Assembly (NCBI RefSeq): GCF_001638985.1
Contig: NW_017265150.1
Span: 186,001-250,000, forward strand
Length of the DNA: 64,000 bases
Reading direction: 5' to 3'
From: Phycomyces blakesleeanus NRRL 1555(-)
Lineage: Eukaryota > Mucoromycota > Mucoromycetes > Mucorales > Phycomycetaceae
The first letter of the stretch is position 1. Each line of letters begins with the position of its first letter. The position numbers and the translations under genes were made by a program. Positions 55,501-64,000 of this stretch are shown here, in pieces. The notes beneath the pieces were generated by a model. It was given only the letters and a program-made list of their open reading frames with translations, was not told the DNA's origin and did no database searches.

Positions 55501-57326
55501 GTAGTGTGTGTAGTGTGTGTGTGTATATCTATTAAGGATGATCATTGAGCAGATTTGGCTTGATTTAGTTTGGTTAGGGTTGAATTAAACAAGTCGGGAT
55601 ACAATAAGCCCCATGGTCTGACCACCAGTTCAAAATAGCCAATGCATGCGCATTTGCAGAAATACAGACACTGAACAGATATCCTTTTTCGGTCTATGAA
55701 CACATTACTGCTAATAAGAATACATCAAAATCCAATGTATATCTCTCTATTTCACTCTTTTTTTTTCTGCGTGTGTATGTGTACAGTTAAGTGTGTTCAT
55801 CCCCTTAAATATTCATATAAGCATATATATATATATATATATATTTAACTATTTCATGACTTTATTTTTTCTTACTGTAAAGTAGTTGAAATAGAAAGCT
55901 TGTAACAACCCTGTAAATACCGATTTTCTTATCTCGATATTTCAAGATCCTAACTTGCACAGAAGAAAGAGAGAAAGAGAGAAATCAACAAATAATATGT
56001 ATATATGAAATCAAAAATCCCTAAAGAATGAAGAAAGGAAAAAAAAGGAGGTAAAGGAAAAGGGTAGGGGGGGAGGGGAAAAGATGTAAGTGCCATTGAA
56101 TGATAGATTACTGTATGACATGGCATGGCATGGCATGGCATGGTATGGCATGGTATGGGATAGGATGGCATTACAATATGCCATAGTTTGTAATAAGCAA
56201 AGGCCATACGGATAGCTTTTAACTCTCATTATATATGATATTTAATATTTAATATCTAAGATTTAATATTTAATACATAATACTAAAAGACCAAGGAGAG
56301 TCCAATAATCCGTAATGATAATTGTATATATTTTTTTCTGTATTGCCCAAGACTTTCTACCTCTTTGGCGCGCGCGCGGGTGTACGTGTAAGCGATTATA
56401 TATTTTGTATTATTGTTCACGTCTCTTAACAGATGAGCCGGAGAATACTTTATTGGGAGCAGTAATCAAGGGGTCGTGATAGAAAGAGAGAGAGAGAAAC
56501 TCATTGGTGACACGGTAAACGTGTGTTCATCAGGGGTGAAAAATAAATAAATAAAGGTGTTCTTCACTTAAACATCCCCTATCGCAAAAGCAAAACTAAA
56601 TAAATAAATAAAATAAGATGCGATACAGAGCAGTGAGTATTGACAGCCAACTAAACTCACCATACCTTATACTCAATTGTACTTTGAAGAAAAAATCGAA
56701 AAAAAAAATTACGATTTATCGAAAATATTTTTATTATCTTATTGAGATTTTGGTTGCTATGGCAATTAATTACAAAAAGAAGAACAAGAACAAGAAGAAG
56801 TATATATGTGGGTGTAAAAAGCTTCTTTAACAACTGTAAATTTTTTCTTTAATTAAAAAAGAAACAGTAAAAACACAATTATAGTCGAAAATATTGACAA
56901 TGAAAACAAGAATTATATATATATATATATATAAAACAATAGTATAATTATATATAATTATAATTATAATTATAAGAGAGGACAAAAATGGAGATGGACA
57001 GTATAGGGATCCACAATCCATTGTTGGGCTCCAGAGCTGTCCCCTTTTGATGCCTAAATAAGAAACACCAAAATATTTTAAATACACTTCTTTTTCAACT
57101 TTACCATTCTTTATCTCCCTTTCCTGCTTCATTACCTTTGACTTTCCTTCTGTTCCAACAAGATAGAAATGCTTATTGAACCCAATTGAAATCTCACTCA
57201 CTCAATTACTAACTAACTCACCTACATATATAACAACAATATCAGTAATAATATAAGTAATAATATCAGTAATACTAGCTTAACATCTTAATAAAAAAAA
57301 GAAAAGAAAAAAGAAAGCACTGTAAT
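49579..57326. other. 7.7-kb gene desert rich in simple repeats
   Basis: I see no gene in this stretch on either strand. It is filled with (AT)n runs (for example 50752-50773, 51437-51461, 55823-55843), (TAA)n at about 49892-49917, a poly-T/poly-A palindrome at 52108-52128, GAA and TTC tracts, a C-tract at 54723-54737, a pentanucleotide array at 56118-56155 and a CGCG run at about 56367-56380. It may hold long 5' regulatory sequence or untranslated exons of the plus-strand gene at 57327. Confidence 0.55.
56118..56158 (+). repeat. ATGGC/ATGGT pentanucleotide array
   Basis: About eight head-to-tail 5-bp units, mostly CATGG followed by CATGG or TATGG variants, in the gene desert. Confidence 0.85.
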
Positions 57327-58130
57327 ATGATGATGTATAATCAAGCCAAAGACTCCAACCATTCCTTCCGTCCAATGCCATCAATTGCACCTCCAGCAAG
57401 ACGAAATGCTAGCCGAGCACCTTCCACCTTACTCGATAATGATATGTCCATCGCCTGGTCTTCCTCACCTTCGGGCCCTCCTATAAACTATGGCCATGCC
57501 CCTTCCTCCCCCTTACCACAGCACCAGCAGCTTCACCACCACCACCACCACCACCACCAACAGCAGCAGCAGCAACATCATCAGCATCATCAACAGCAAT
57601 CTCTTGGTAATGGTGTCGATACCGAAAGCATGCCATTGCCAGCAATGGCTCGCTCTTCTGCCTCTTCTGCCTCTTCCTCTACTACTACTATTATTACCAC
57701 CTCTACTACTTCTACTTCTACTTCTACCTCTACCTCTACCTCTACTAACTCTACTACGGCCGGCCCTTCTACCCAAACCCCAGCCAAGCCTTATCACCCC
57801 GAGTGGGGAGTCATGAAAGATCAAGACTTTCATCCTCTGACACACAAGCATCAGCGCGATCTCGAAACCCTCTATCAGTCTGGAGCACCCATTGCAGACT
57901 TCTTTTTTTGGCAGGCCAATCTTGGTGGATATTGCATGGCAAACATGCTCCAAAGTAAGTTGCAATGTGGTTTCTTTTCTTTTCTTTTTTTTTTAAAAAA
58001 AAAAGTAATAATAATAACATCAAAACAATTAGATATCGTTGTCTGGCCAGAAGGTGTCTATGCTCTTGAACGTCGTATTGTTGAAGGTGCACCTCATCCT
58101 GGCCGAAAAAAGAAAAAGAGTGCGGACTAG
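57327..58130 (+). CDS. Low-complexity protein with a probable WWE domain
   Basis: Two exons, 57327-57954 and 58033-58130, give 241 residues. Residues 1-150 are low-complexity: a Pro/Ser/Ala-rich start, a His/Gln run at about 68-95 and a Ser/Thr run at about 110-145. The C-terminal 85 residues are complex and look like a WWE domain, which binds ADP-ribose or mediates contacts in ubiquitin and PARP-type proteins. Fitting features are an initial Trp (EWGVMKDQDFHPL), DLETLYQSG, GGYCMANMLQ across the intron, and ALERRIVEG at the end. The protein finishes with a basic GRKKKKSAD tail that could be a nuclear signal. The intron is GT-AG, and retaining it would truncate the domain. The WWE call is by pattern only. 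The start is the first ATG; a second Met follows at once. Confidence 0.65.
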   Translation: MMMYNQAKDSNHSFRPMPSIAPPARRNASRAPSTLLDNDMSIAWSSSPSGPPINYGHAPSSPLPQHQQLHHHHHHHHQQQQQQHHQHHQQQSLGNGVDTESMPLPAMARSSASSASSSTTTIITTSTTSTSTSTSTSTSTNSTTAGPSTQTPAKPYHPEWGVMKDQDFHPLTHKHQRDLETLYQSGAPIADFFFWQANLGGYCMANMLQSKLQCGFFSFLFFLKKKVIIITSKQLDIVVWPEGVYALERRIVEGAPHPGRKKKKSAD

Positions 58131-58750
58131 AAGTCTTTTTTTTTTTTTTTTTTTTTTGTCTCTGATTGATCGATCGATTTCTACCACATGTACACGCTCC
58201 TACACCAATCCTACCAATCCTACCAATCCTACCCCACCTACCTTCCTTTCTACTTTCATCTCCATTCAATTCCATTCAATTCCATTCCATTCCATTCCAT
58301 TCCTTTTATTACTATTATTACTATTATTATTATTATTATTATTACTATTATCATATATTTATAGTCATTTATATCATACTCTTTAAATACTTTTGTTTAC
58401 AGGAAAACATTAGTAACCCTACAAATCTCTCGATCTATGTGTATGTATATTTGATCAAATCTTTTCCTTTGGTGAAATGTATTGAAATTTGTGATAATAT
58501 ATATACATACATATATACATATATATATAAATATATCTAAACACATAAATATATAATACATACATACATACATAAATATATATAAGGAAGAAGAAGAGAT
58601 GGAAGAAGAAAAAAACGTGCAATAGATAGAGAGACAGATAGACAGATAGACAAATATACGGTGTGAAAGAGAGAGAGAGATAAAGAAAAATATTAAAAAA
58701 AATATATAGAAATATGAAGTAATAAGACAAGTTACTAAACACAATGGGCT
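58131..58750. repeat. Microsatellite cluster between the WWE gene and RPB5
   Basis: No gene is seen. A poly-T run of about 20 nt (58137-58157) is followed by CCTAC/CAATC units, a CATTC pentanucleotide array (about 58262-58305), a long (TTA)n/(TAC)n tract (about 58308-58350), (ATAC)n and GATA-type arrays. The two genes converge here, so this DNA is probably shared 3' UTR. Confidence 0.75.
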
Positions 58751-60224
58751 TTAGATGCAGAGTCTGTAACTAACGTAGCGACCGGCAGTCTCACTATCTC
58801 TAAGAATCTTTACAACCTACAAAGATAGATAAAAATAATAATACGAATTTATATATATATATATCAGAATCATTCCTTCTTTCCCTTTTTTGCTCGTTAT
58901 TATCTCTGCCTTTCTTTTGTTTTATTTACCTGTCCACGGTTCAAACCATAGTATCTTGCAACAGGGTCAGTGTGCTGAATACGGGGTAATTGAGTATCCT
59001 TGAGGCGGCTAAAGAAAGAAAAAAAGAACAGAAAGTAAGACCGATGTATACATGTAAATAGTATTGTGGCATAATTTATTTTATTTTAACCATATCCAAA
59101 CCCAAATCCCCCCTCTTTCTTTTCAATACATATATACATATATATATATATATGCAGTCTTATAATATTCACACTCCCAGCCACAACCCTAACCATTAAC
59201 CGCAGCAATGACAGAAACAATGACTTACTATCTCTGGAGCAAGGTTGCCTTTTCCTCGGGTGTCAGAACCTCGTGCTTTGGGACAAGAACATGATGTGTG
59301 ATGTTGACCAACAACTCATTTTCCTGGAAAGATTCAAGAGTGTGCTTGGTGGGCAAGGATTGGATAACCTTGTTGGCAGAAGATGTCATGCTCTGCTGGT
59401 AGATACAAATACCCTTGGGGATTTGCTGCTGTGCCATACGCTCAACATAGCTATTTACATACGTATAATAATTAACATGGTGTTTTATAGTAATAATAGT
59501 AATGCTGTTGTTGTCTTTTTTGTGTGTGTGTGTATTCGCATCAAAGTCGAGTCAAGGCAAGTCTAGTCCAAAGAACGTTTTATAGTATTATAGTAATAGT
59601 ATACTTACACACGCAGAGGCTTAACACCGACTGACTTGTCCTTGGGGAAGAAAACGAGAAGCTGCTGGGTGGGATCGTCTCTCTTTTGAACAACAAAGGT
59701 CAAATGATCACGACTGTTCATTCCAAAAACATGTATAAATGATCTTTCATATTTTTTTGTTCGTTTCATTATTAAAGAATACGTACTCAACTTCACCGGA
59801 GGGTGCAAATGTACGCTTGAAAACCTCAAGTTCCATGTCAATCTCATTTTGAGATACGAGATAGCCCTAATTAACATTACAGCAACAACAAAATAGCATG
59901 CCAAAGAAAGAAAGAAAGAAAAAAAAAAGAGCCCAAATACACGCATGGTAAGTAACGTGAATGTGAATGTGAATGTGAATGTGAGTGTGAGTGTGAGTGT
60001 GAGTGTGAGTGTCAATCGTCTACTATTCTTCCTTTATTTCTTTATTTCTCTCTTTTTCGTAAGACAGAAATAACGAAATAAAAAGGAAAGAAGAAGAAAA
60101 AGGTAGAGTTGGGTACATGTTGAAATGAAAAGAATTAAATGCGTACTCGATCGTGAACCATCTGGTGAGATGTGCGGTATACTCTCCACAATCTGGTTAC
60201 TTCATTACGACTGCTGGACTCCAT
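58751..60224 (-). CDS. RPB5: RNA polymerase subunit Rpb5 (RPABC1)
   Basis: Rpb5 is shared by nuclear RNA polymerases I, II and III and sits at the lower jaw near incoming DNA. Six exons, 60224-60147, 59866-59787, 59713-59609, 59450-59229, 59008-58930 and 58816-58751, give 209 residues, the family's usual length. The eukaryote-specific N-terminal jaw domain contains [13 protein letters not shown] and [11 protein letters not shown]. The C-terminal assembly domain, shared with archaeal RpoH, contains [42 protein letters not shown] and [12 protein letters not shown]. All introns are GT-AG. The first intron (59867-60146) carries a hexanucleotide GTGAAT/GTGAGT array. The gene runs away from the secreted protein gene at 62644 on the same strand, with about 380 bp between them. 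Confidence 0.96.
59955..60011 (+). repeat. Hexanucleotide array in RPB5 intron 1
   Basis: Head-to-tail GTGAAT units change to GTGAGT units over about 57 bp, inside the first intron of RPB5. Confidence 0.85.
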
Positions 60225-60601
60225 TGTGTGTAGCGATGGTGCTCTCTCGTCAAAAACCCGCTACCCACTTTTTTTTTTGAAGGACAGGCGAACATGTTGG
60301 TTGTGTGACTGTAAACCGTATAATCCACCCAGCCACTTTTGACCCTAGCTTTTTTTTTAATTAAAAATTTATATATATATATATATATTATATGCGTGTA
60401 TTTCAAAATCATTGCAATTTATATTGATATTATTAAGAATGAAGAATGGATATTATGATTATAGAGTGTATATATATATATATATATATATATAAGAAAA
60501 ATAACAATAAAAATAATTTGATATACTAAAAAGTGAATAGAGTTAATAACAGTAACAAGTAGCATTAATCAATTGCTTGCTTGCTTATTAAAGTTTTTTT
60601 T

Positions 60602-62644
60602 TTATACATCATTCATTTTGTAAAAGGTTCCTGTAGGTCCACTTGATCTGCGCTTGTGAGTAACGTATCCAGCCGTTACAACCGCAGCAACACCTGCCAG
60701 TACGCCAATTGCTACTCCAACCTTACCGCCGGTTGACAAACCAGATGATTTGGTCATGCTTGTATCCCCAGAACTACTACTACTACTACTGCTGCTGCTG
60801 CTACTTGAGTTTGCACCTGATAGAGGAGGAACGAATTTTCCTGAAATGCAGGCCAATTGATTCAGCATCACGCTCGTGTCTGTGCAGCTGGGATATGTAT
60901 CGCTAGACACCAAGTGAGACGGGTCACCCTTGGCAAAGTTCTTGAACCACACAAAAGAATAGGAGTTTTGATAGGTGGGATATACCATATGAATAATATC
61001 TATCAACCGGTTGTTTGTTTTTTGTTTTTTGTTTTTTTTTTTTTTTAAAATAATAATAATAAGAAGTTGTATTAATGAACCAGCTCACAGCAACAAATGT
61101 AAAAGAAAGTATTACCAGTCAAGGCAAGATCGGGTCTGGCAGGTGATCTTTCGGTCCAATCTACATGATTTTTTATGGTTTTAAAAAAAATCAATCAATA
61201 CCCTTAGGACTTGAATATAATAATGATAGTTTATTTTACTTACCAGAGAAGCCATCTTTGCTTAAAAGACGATCATTACGGAAAGTGTGTTTCCCAGCAA
61301 TAAATGTCTTGTTGGCGTCCTTGGCCAGACTGAATCCTGTCAAGTTGAGCCAAGCGGTGTAGGAAGGATCTTTGAATCCATCAAGATCGGTATCATCGAT
61401 TACATAATCCACTTTATTGATTGCGTTTTGGAAAGCAGAAATAGAGCTGTATTCCGATGAAGTGCCGCTGCTAGTGCTGTCTGGCTTGACAAGATCCATG
61501 CCAGCATCTTGGATCAATTGAGTGCGATAAGCATCTTGGGGAATATTCCAATGGGACGTAGTTGTGTTATAATACGCCCAGGCAATCGACACGTTTCCCG
61601 TAGTCTCGAGATTGGTCTTGTGACAATTGTAAGTGTTTTCTATACTGTGGTACGCAGTCGTTGCTTCGGCTTCCTTTCCAAAAAAGAGACCAACATATAC
61701 TAGCCAGCTTGCCTTCTATATATCCATAAACACATACACACACAAGAGTTGGTCATTTTTCGTTTTGTTTTTCTAGAAAAATAAAAAGGTGTAAATTACC
61801 TGAAGAGGTGTTAATGTATCGCTGTCAGCAGAGAAACTGATATAGGCAGTGTTTGTTAAAGGATTGGCATTTGCTTTTGTTGCAAATACAGCGTCGACTG
61901 TTCCGCTAACAGTATTGGGAGTTGCAGTGAGATTGACATAGCAGGGAGAAGTGATTGCCTTGTAGGAATTTGCAGACTTGACAACGTCGCTTAACCCAAG
62001 CAACTTTTGTTTTTGTTGTATTTCAAAAAATAAAAGAAAAAAAAAGATTTAGTTTATCTATCCAATGGTCGGGCCGGAAAAGGGAAGGAGATCTTGAAAC
62101 GCCATTTTTATTTATATTTATATATATATTCTGCTAGTATATTCTATATATGTTACTTACTTCAATAAAAGATAACACACTCTGAGCGTCACTGACACCC
62201 ACATCCTGGAGGGGTTCGTTCACAACAGCAGTAAAGCCTTTCAAGGTAGTAGTGTTTTGGTTACAGCACACGACTGCATAGCTTTCATCAGTTACCAGGT
62301 TACGAACAACCTTGTACCAATTGCGATATTCGACTGAAAATCCGTTTGCAGTATCTATTTGATACAAGAACAAATATACAGGAATTATTATCATTGCTGT
62401 TGCTGCTATTACTTCTTTTCTTATAAATCATATATAATGGTATGATATACAGTGTAAAATTCAAATTTGATAAAAAAATAAAATAATAATTTCATGTATA
62501 TGTTTCAAACGCACCATTCAGAACACCTTGAATAGATTCGTAATGGTTGACTGAAGTGTCGAATGAAGCGTCTTGACCAAAAACAGTCGAAACAGCCAAG
62601 GAAAGTAATAAGATAGTACAAGAGTACCAGGTAAGGTCTCTCAT
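60602..62644 (-). CDS. Membrane-anchored secreted protein resembling class III solute-binding proteins
   Basis: Six exons, 62644-62515, 62354-62161, 62003-61800, 61715-61244, 61160-61116 and 60999-60602, give 480 residues. A signal peptide (MRDLTWYSCTILLLSLAVST, cleaved near residue 23) starts the protein. Several N-x-S/T sites follow. The body resembles TroA/BtuF-type binding proteins: a first lobe with YAVVCCNQNT, a segment KLLGLSDVVKSANSY, a linking helix around YVGLFFGKEAEATTAYHS, then NVSIAWAYY and QLIQDAGMDLVKPD. In bacteria this fold binds metals, haem, siderophores or cobalamin. A poly-Ser stalk (13 Ser) then leads to a transmembrane helix (VGVAIGVLAGVAAVVTAGYV) with a basic cytosolic stop (HKRRS). 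The gene model is firm; the fold assignment is by pattern and less certain. A surface receptor for an iron or cofactor complex is inference. Confidence 0.7.
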
Positions 62645-62888
62645 AGTGCCCAAAGTTGAGGTCAAGTCAAAAGAAACAGATCTTTTATATATGAAATCTA
62701 CGCACCATATATATATATATACTTTTTTTTTCATTTTCTCTTTGGGCCATCAAAATTCGGAGTCTTAACAAGATCTCTTAAAAAAAAACCAGGAGATTGT
62801 ACTTTGGCACCGCTTTTTTTCTTCCTGATCATCTTGTGGAACATAAAGGGTCTTTGCGTAACTCCAGTGAGATCTAAGCAAAATATAC

Positions 62889-62928
<40 letters not shown>

Positions 62929-63585
62929 CCTCAGCGAAACCACTGTCAGATTTCTTGATCTCTAGTCTTGAATAAACTACACATCCTTATGCGGCATCTT
63001 TTAAGGAACTCTACTGAATAAGGTAAGAATTCATTTTCTCAGAAATAACAGTATATATTTTATAAGTTAAAAAAAAAGTCTAATATGTAGATCCCTTTCT
63101 ATTTTGAGCTGTGGCTCTTAGACCATGCTAATTGTATTCGATTGAGTTTGGGGCCGGATTTTGGGATGGCTACTAGTCAAAGCATTTGATTTCCCAATGT
63201 GGATTCCAGCATATCGTGTAGGGGAATCAGTATGACAGCTAGCACCATTTCAGAATATAAACATGATGTACTGTTCATAACCTTTTCTTCCTCTTCTCAT
63301 GTTCTGAAAAGAAAGGTGATCAGGTTGCAAGAAAAAGTTTTGCAAAAAAAAAAGAGGTATATTTATGGGAGAAGTGACTCAGTTTTATGCTGTCAAGGCA
63401 GTCTGTGCGGTCTGTGTGTCTATCTAAATAAAGAAACAAAAATAGTACCTCTTTAGTTTATTTTTATTGCTTTTCTTTATTACTCATATCATGCCCTCAA
63501 AAAAGAAAGAGTGGGGATCATTCTTATATAGGATTCTGTTCAATCTTTCTTCCTTTTCATTAAAGAAAATACATGTATAAGTGTA
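62645..63585. other. Intergenic between the secreted-protein gene and the BTB gene
   Basis: No gene is seen. It has a (AT)n run at about 62708-62720 and an (AC)n run at about 62896-62921, and should contain the promoter of the gene starting at 62644 and the 3' UTR of the BTB gene. Confidence 0.5.
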
Positions 63586-64000
63586 TTACTTTAGCAGGTC
63601 AATTAGACCTTGAATCTGGTAATATTTTGCCTAAAAATCATAAAATCACAAAATCACAAAACCAAAATTAATACGCGATATGTAAACCATTTCAAGTTTA
63701 AGCCTACTTCTTGTAACAGTTCTTGACGGCTAAAGAAAGATAATGAGAAGACATGGAAATTAAAATTGAAGCTTGTAGATCACAAAAAATATATGTATAG
63801 TCGACTCAATGGTAAGCTTACATTGTCTTGTCTTGAAGGATTGTTGGAGGAATCTATAATAATAATCGTAATAATATATCAAAGAGCTGTATGTATGTAT
63901 GTATGTATGTATGTATGTATGTATTTGATGGCTTACTCGAAGATCACGAAGGTAATTTAGGACAAGTCTAAAATGTGATGGATCTCGGTCGATAAAATAT
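63586..64000 (-). CDS. KCTD-like BTB/T1 domain protein, 3' part only
   Basis: The 5' part lies beyond the window. Four exons are visible: 64000-63937, 63853-63822 (32 nt), 63729-63708 (22 nt) and 63630-63586. Together they read YFIDRDPSHFRLVLNYLRDL, then IPPTILQDKTIRQELLQE, then AKYYQIQGLIDLLK and a stop. This is the second half of a BTB/POZ domain of the potassium-channel tetramerisation (T1, KCTD) type, with the diagnostic F-I-D-R-D, L-N-Y-L-R-D and EAKYYQI elements. The protein ends at the last helix of the domain, so it has no C-terminal extension. KCTD proteins often act as Cullin-3 substrate adaptors, but function here is unknown. All introns are GT-AG. The intron between the first two visible exons contains a (GTAT)n microsatellite at about 63887-63923. 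Confidence 0.82.
63887..63923 (+). repeat. (GTAT)n microsatellite in a BTB-gene intron
   Basis: About nine head-to-tail GTAT units on the plus strand, inside an intron of the KCTD-like gene. Confidence 0.9.

Noticed and set aside
57513..57965. 150-codon minus-strand frame opposite the WWE-type gene
   Set aside because: It is the shadow of the His/Gln and Ser/Thr codon repeats of the real plus-strand exon and has no splice context.

Overview
This is AT-rich, intron-dense eukaryotic DNA. Gene content and protein style (Erg6, Pkc1, a Mucorales-like OMP decarboxylase, a Cas1p-type polysaccharide O-acetyltransferase, Sec10) point to a fungus of the Mucoromycota, most likely Mucorales. A genome of the Phycomyces type, with long intergenic stretches and many microsatellites, would fit. 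The taxon is inferred; no rRNA or other decisive marker is present. All coding models below were built by hand. Junctions were chosen so that splice sites, phase and family conservation agree, and every multi-exon model sums to a whole number of codons.

Layout. 1.5-2.9 kb: ERG6 (-), sterol C24-methyltransferase, five exons including a 19-nt microexon. 6.4-6.8 kb: KGD4/MRPS36-like (-), adaptor of 2-oxoglutarate dehydrogenase. 7.3-8.3 kb: copy A of a dispersed non-coding repeat. 10.6-12.1 kb: an unrecognised coiled-coil protein with an N-terminal membrane segment (+). 14.4-18.4 kb: protein kinase C (+), 14 exons. 18.6-19.5 kb: URA3/pyrG (-), convergent with PKC. 23.4-24.1 kb: ribosomal protein eL39 (-). 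24.7-27.6 kb: CAS1-like acetyltransferase (-). 29.5-33.4 kb: exocyst SEC10 (-), 17 exons. 34.4-42.8 kb: a 2,402-residue protein of unknown function (-), 17 exons, with RNA polymerase II CTD-like heptads in its middle. 46.3-47.3 kb: copy B of the dispersed repeat, inverted relative to copy A. 49.4-49.6 kb: a possible zinc-knuckle mini-ORF. 49.6-57.3 kb: a microsatellite-filled gene desert. 57.3-58.1 kb: a probable WWE-domain protein with long low-complexity tracts (+). 58.75-60.2 kb: RPB5 (-). 60.6-62.6 kb: a secreted, membrane-anchored protein resembling class III periplasmic binding proteins (-). 63.6 kb to the window end: the 3' part of a KCTD-like BTB/T1 protein (-).

The genes do not form one pathway. 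Several serve cell surface and polarised growth: PKC (cell-wall integrity), SEC10 (exocytosis), CAS1 (O-acetylation of secreted glycans) and ERG6 (ergosterol). Others are housekeeping genes: URA3, eL39, RPB5 and KGD4. The points most worth a second look are the giant protein with CTD-like repeats, the inverted pair of ~1-kb repeats, a near-perfect 27-bp hairpin, two GC-AG introns, and two genes whose first coding exon is the start codon alone.
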